Below are positions 34,050 through 36,716 of a DNA stretch of 36,716 nt, in pieces. The notes below the pieces were generated by a model. It was not told the origin of the DNA, did no database searches, and saw only the letters and a program-made list of their open reading frames with translations. Positions within the stretch are counted from its first letter, which is position 1. The number at the start of each line of letters is the position of its first letter. This DNA comes from a bacterium (lineage in GTDB: Bacteria; Latescibacterota; UBA2968): assembly GCA_027296045.1 (NCBI GenBank), contig JAPUJS010000354.1, forward strand, positions 1-36,716, given 5' to 3'. A program made the position numbers and the translations under genes.

Positions 34050-35816
34050 TCACCAGCCCAACATGACCGACTCCCGCCTGGGGTCGGCACCGCCCTGGTA
34101 GACGCCGGAATCCATGTCAACGAGGATTGGCACAAAACCGTTGGTGATGCCCCAGGGCCCGGTCACTTCGACGTCGTGGCCCCGATCTCTCAGACCGTTG
34201 GCCGCCTCCGAGGAGATGCGCCCTTCCAGGACCAGGCGATTGGGCGCAATCCGATGCGGCCAGGGCGACTGGGGGAAGCTGTAGCTGCAGAACCGGGGGG
34301 CTGCGACGGCTTCCTGGACGTTTAGGCCGAAGTCTACAATATTGCTAAAGACCTGTAGGCTGCTTTGCGTCTGGCTGTCCCCGCCGGGCGTTCCCAGGGT
34401 CATGAAGGGGCGGCCGTTTTTTAGCACAATGAATGTGCAGGGCGTTGTACGGGGGCGCTTTCGGGGCGCAAGGGCGTTGGGGTTTTGGGGGTCGAGCCAG
34501 AAATAGCAGCCCCGACAGTTGATCAGGATGCCCGTGTCGCCCAGGACCATGCCCTGGGACAGGCCGGAGAAGGTGCTGGGTGTAACAGATACCATGTTTC
34601 CCTGTGCGTCCACGGCAGATAGGTGCGTGGTGCCGTCCGGATCTCCGACCGTTTCCGAAGTCACGTGCCCGGCGGGCTGATCCTCAACCGTGGCCCGCAT
34701 CCTGCAAGGGTCCCCCGGGGGGTAAGTCGCCTGCGCTTTTTCAGGGTCCAGGATGCTGTGGCGCAGGCCGGCGTATTGGGGGGACAGCAGACCTTCTACG
34801 GGCACGTCGACAAAGGCCGGGTCTCCGGCGTAGCGCTCTCGATCGGCCAGGGCCAGCTTCAGCGCTTCCACCTGCAAATGAATGGCCCGGGGGCTGTTGT
34901 GGCCGAGCGCAGCCAGGTCGCAGGCCTCCAGGATGTTTAGCGCCTCCAGTAAGGCGATGCCCTGAGTCCAGGTGCGGTTGGTGTAGATTTCGTAGCCCCG
35001 ATAGGTGGTCGATATCGGGTCTTCCAGGGGCGATTCGTATTCGGCAAAATCCTCGAATGTATACAGCCCGCCGAGGGCCTGCAGGGCATCGACCATCCGG
35101 CGGGCCACATCCCCTTTGTAAAAGACATCGCGGGCCTCCGAAATCGCAGTCGCCCTCGATTTGCCTTTCTGGAGGGCGTTCTCCTCGGCCCGAATCATCA
35201 GCGATAGCGTGCGCGCCAGGTCCGGCTGTTTGAAGCGCGTTCCCGGCTCCGGGGCTTTTCCATCGGGTAAAAATACCCTGGCCGAGGCCGGGTATTTTTT
35301 CAGGTTGGCCACCCGTTCCGGGGTCGCCAGGGTTCGACAGAAGAGCTGATAGGCGGGAAAACCATCGGCTGCCAGGGCGTAAGCGTCTCTGGCCACCTGC
35401 GAAAAGCCCATGGTTCCAAATTCGGAAAGCATGGTGAGCAACGCCGATAGGACGCCGGGAACGGTGGTGCTGAGGACGCCGGGAGGGATTTCTCCCCACC
35501 TGTTTCTGTAGAGATCGATGGTTGCCCCCTGCGGCGCCCAGCCCTGCCCGACGACCGAATGCACTTTGCCTTTGGCAGCGTCGTAGAACAGCATCGCCAC
35601 TTCACCGCCCAGCGTGTAATGCGCTGTGGGTTCCAGCACGCCGGCAGAGAGAGCGGATGCAACCGCAGCGTCTACCGCATTGCCGCCCTGCCCGAGGATA
35701 CGCATGCCCGATTGTGCCGTAAGCTGGGTTCCGCCGCCGACCATGCCGTGCGTGCCCCAGACAATGGGGCGATGGGAGAATGTCCCGTGACTTCCTTCGG
35801 GATAGGTTTGGTTCAT
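34050..35816 (-). CDS. Gamma-glutamyltransferase family protein
   Basis: GMVGGGTQLTAQSGMRILGQGGNAVDAAVASALSAGVLEPTAHYTLGGEVAMLFYDA; catalytic DGTTHLSAVDAQGNMVSVTPS; LGTPGGDSQTQ. Start MNQTYPEG preferred (GAGGAAAACACC-ATG); the ORF extends to 35837. Confidence 0.94.
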   Translation of the reverse strand: MNQTYPEGSHGTFSHRPIVWGTHGMVGGGTQLTAQSGMRILGQGGNAVDAAVASALSAGVLEPTAHYTLGGEVAMLFYDAAKGKVHSVVGQGWAPQGATIDLYRNRWGEIPPGVLSTTVPGVLSALLTMLSEFGTMGFSQVARDAYALAADGFPAYQLFCRTLATPERVANLKKYPASARVFLPDGKAPEPGTRFKQPDLARTLSLMIRAEENALQKGKSRATAISEARDVFYKGDVARRMVDALQALGGLYTFEDFAEYESPLEDPISTTYRGYEIYTNRTWTQGIALLEALNILEACDLAALGHNSPRAIHLQVEALKLALADRERYAGDPAFVDVPVEGLLSPQYAGLRHSILDPEKAQATYPPGDPCRMRATVEDQPAGHVTSETVGDPDGTTHLSAVDAQGNMVSVTPSTFSGLSQGMVLGDTGILINCRGCYFWLDPQNPNALAPRKRPRTTPCTFIVLKNGRPFMTLGTPGGDSQTQSSLQVFSNIVDFGLNVQEAVAAPRFCSYSFPQSPWPHRIAPNRLVLEGRISSEAANGLRDRGHDVEVTGPWGITNGFVPILVDMDSGVYQGGADPRRESVMLGW

Positions 35817-36069
35817 GGTGTTTTCCTCATCGATCATTATTCGCCGTATTCAGACAAGATAATACCCCTGAAATACAAGTCAAGAAGTGCTGTACCGGTC
35901 ATCCCATCCTCTCAGGCGTTTGAGAGCATACGGAACGCCGGTGCCGATTTTAGCTGAAGAATTGCTTTTTTTCTCAGGATCTCGGGCTTGTTTGACGCAA
36001 GTTAAACGTTGTTTTTTCCCGGAAGACAGCGCGTCCTGTGCTGCCCGATCACAACAACGGAGGTGTAAG

Positions 36070-36716
36070 ATGGATCTCGGTCTTAACGGAAAGGTAGCGC
36101 TGGTGACCGGTGCCAATCGGGGAATCGGTCTGGCCACGGCGCTGGGGCTGGCACGGGAAGGGTGCGATGTGGGCATCTGCGCCCGGACTCAGGTGAGCCT
36201 CTCCGCGGCGGCGGAACAGATCGGGGGGCTGGGGGTGCGCGTGGCTGCTGTTCTGGCCGACGTGCTGGAGCCGGAGGATGCGAGCCGGTTCGTGGAGGAA
36301 GCGGCAACCCGATTGGGAGGAATCGATATTCTGATCAATAACGTGGGGGCGAATGTGGGCGAACGGCGGTTGATGGATTCATCGGAGGGGGACTGGGAAC
36401 AGACGTTTCACTACAACGTGTTCCCGGGGGTGCGGCTCACGCGTCGGGTGGTGCCCCATATGCAGAAACGGGGTGGGGGAAACGTGGTCTTTCTTTCTTC
36501 CATCTCCGGCTGGATTCCACAGTTGAGCGGGTCTGCGCAGTACGGGGCGTCGAAGGCGGCACAGATCTTTATGGCCGAACCGCTGGCGCTGGAACTGGTT
36601 CACGACCGTATTCGGGTGAATGTGGTGTCCCCGGGGTCCATTCTGTTTGAAGGCGGAAGCTGGGACGCCTACCGCCAGCGGGACCCGGAGAAGTTTGCCG
36701 CGTACGAGGAAAACGG
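36070..36716 (+). CDS. Short-chain dehydrogenase/reductase, truncated by window end
   Basis: MDLGLNGKVALVTGANRGIGLATALGLAREG, NNVGAN, SSISGW...YGASKAA; AACGGAGG upstream; open to the window edge. Confidence 0.93.
   Translation, partial: MDLGLNGKVALVTGANRGIGLATALGLAREGCDVGICARTQVSLSAAAEQIGGLGVRVAAVLADVLEPEDASRFVEEAATRLGGIDILINNVGANVGERRLMDSSEGDWEQTFHYNVFPGVRLTRRVVPHMQKRGGGNVVFLSSISGWIPQLSGSAQYGASKAAQIFMAEPLALELVHDRIRVNVVSPGSILFEGGSWDAYRQRDPEKFAAYEEN

Noticed and set aside
1-36716. CRISPR arrays, rRNA genes, prophage modules, toxin-antitoxin or anti-phage operons
   Set aside because: No regularly spaced direct repeats, rRNA sequence, phage structural genes or recognisable defence genes were seen, other than TnpB.

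Overview
The window reads as a bacterial chromosomal segment of moderate-to-high GC with mostly housekeeping content and several unusual architectures. On the minus strand from the left: tRNA-Leu(GAG), secG, tpiA, pgk (probable TTG start), gap, a PPi-type pfkA and comF. Next on the plus strand are a stand-alone response regulator behind a CRP-like operator, a HAD-YvcK (gluconeogenesis factor) fusion, and a second HAD paralogue. These are followed by a SAM hydroxide adenosyltransferase operon with two tiny membrane ORFs, a second stand-alone response regulator, radC and a DD-peptidase-fold membrane protein. That response regulator sits behind a sigma-54 promoter and a long structured leader. 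Two cupin genes precede a tnpB-only IS200/IS605-type element (TTAC/TCAA ends), which has separated a PAS histidine kinase from its terminator. Further right are a LOG-family gene, a GT2 / radical SAM-SPASM / GT2 / pentapeptide-K+ channel / DmpA peptidase / SSS symporter operon, a Lys-rich repeat protein, a REC-PAS-PAS-HisKA protein without an ATPase domain, larB, dusB, a DUF6504 gene and a TIM-barrel isomerase. The right end carries an HpaI-type aldolase, an M19 dipeptidase lacking the canonical HxD motif, a gamma-glutamyltransferase and a truncated SDR gene. Near 33.0 kb a 17-nt exact copy of the IS right end coincides with a sign change in GC skew, suggesting a rearrangement, acquisition or assembly junction. 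The strongest candidates for something undescribed are the sigma-54/structured-leader response regulator, the HAD-YvcK fusion with its HAD paralogue, the zinc-knuckle/pentapeptide/K+ channel protein and the TnpB element with a possible SOS box in its promoter. All calls come from reading the sequence; no database search was run.
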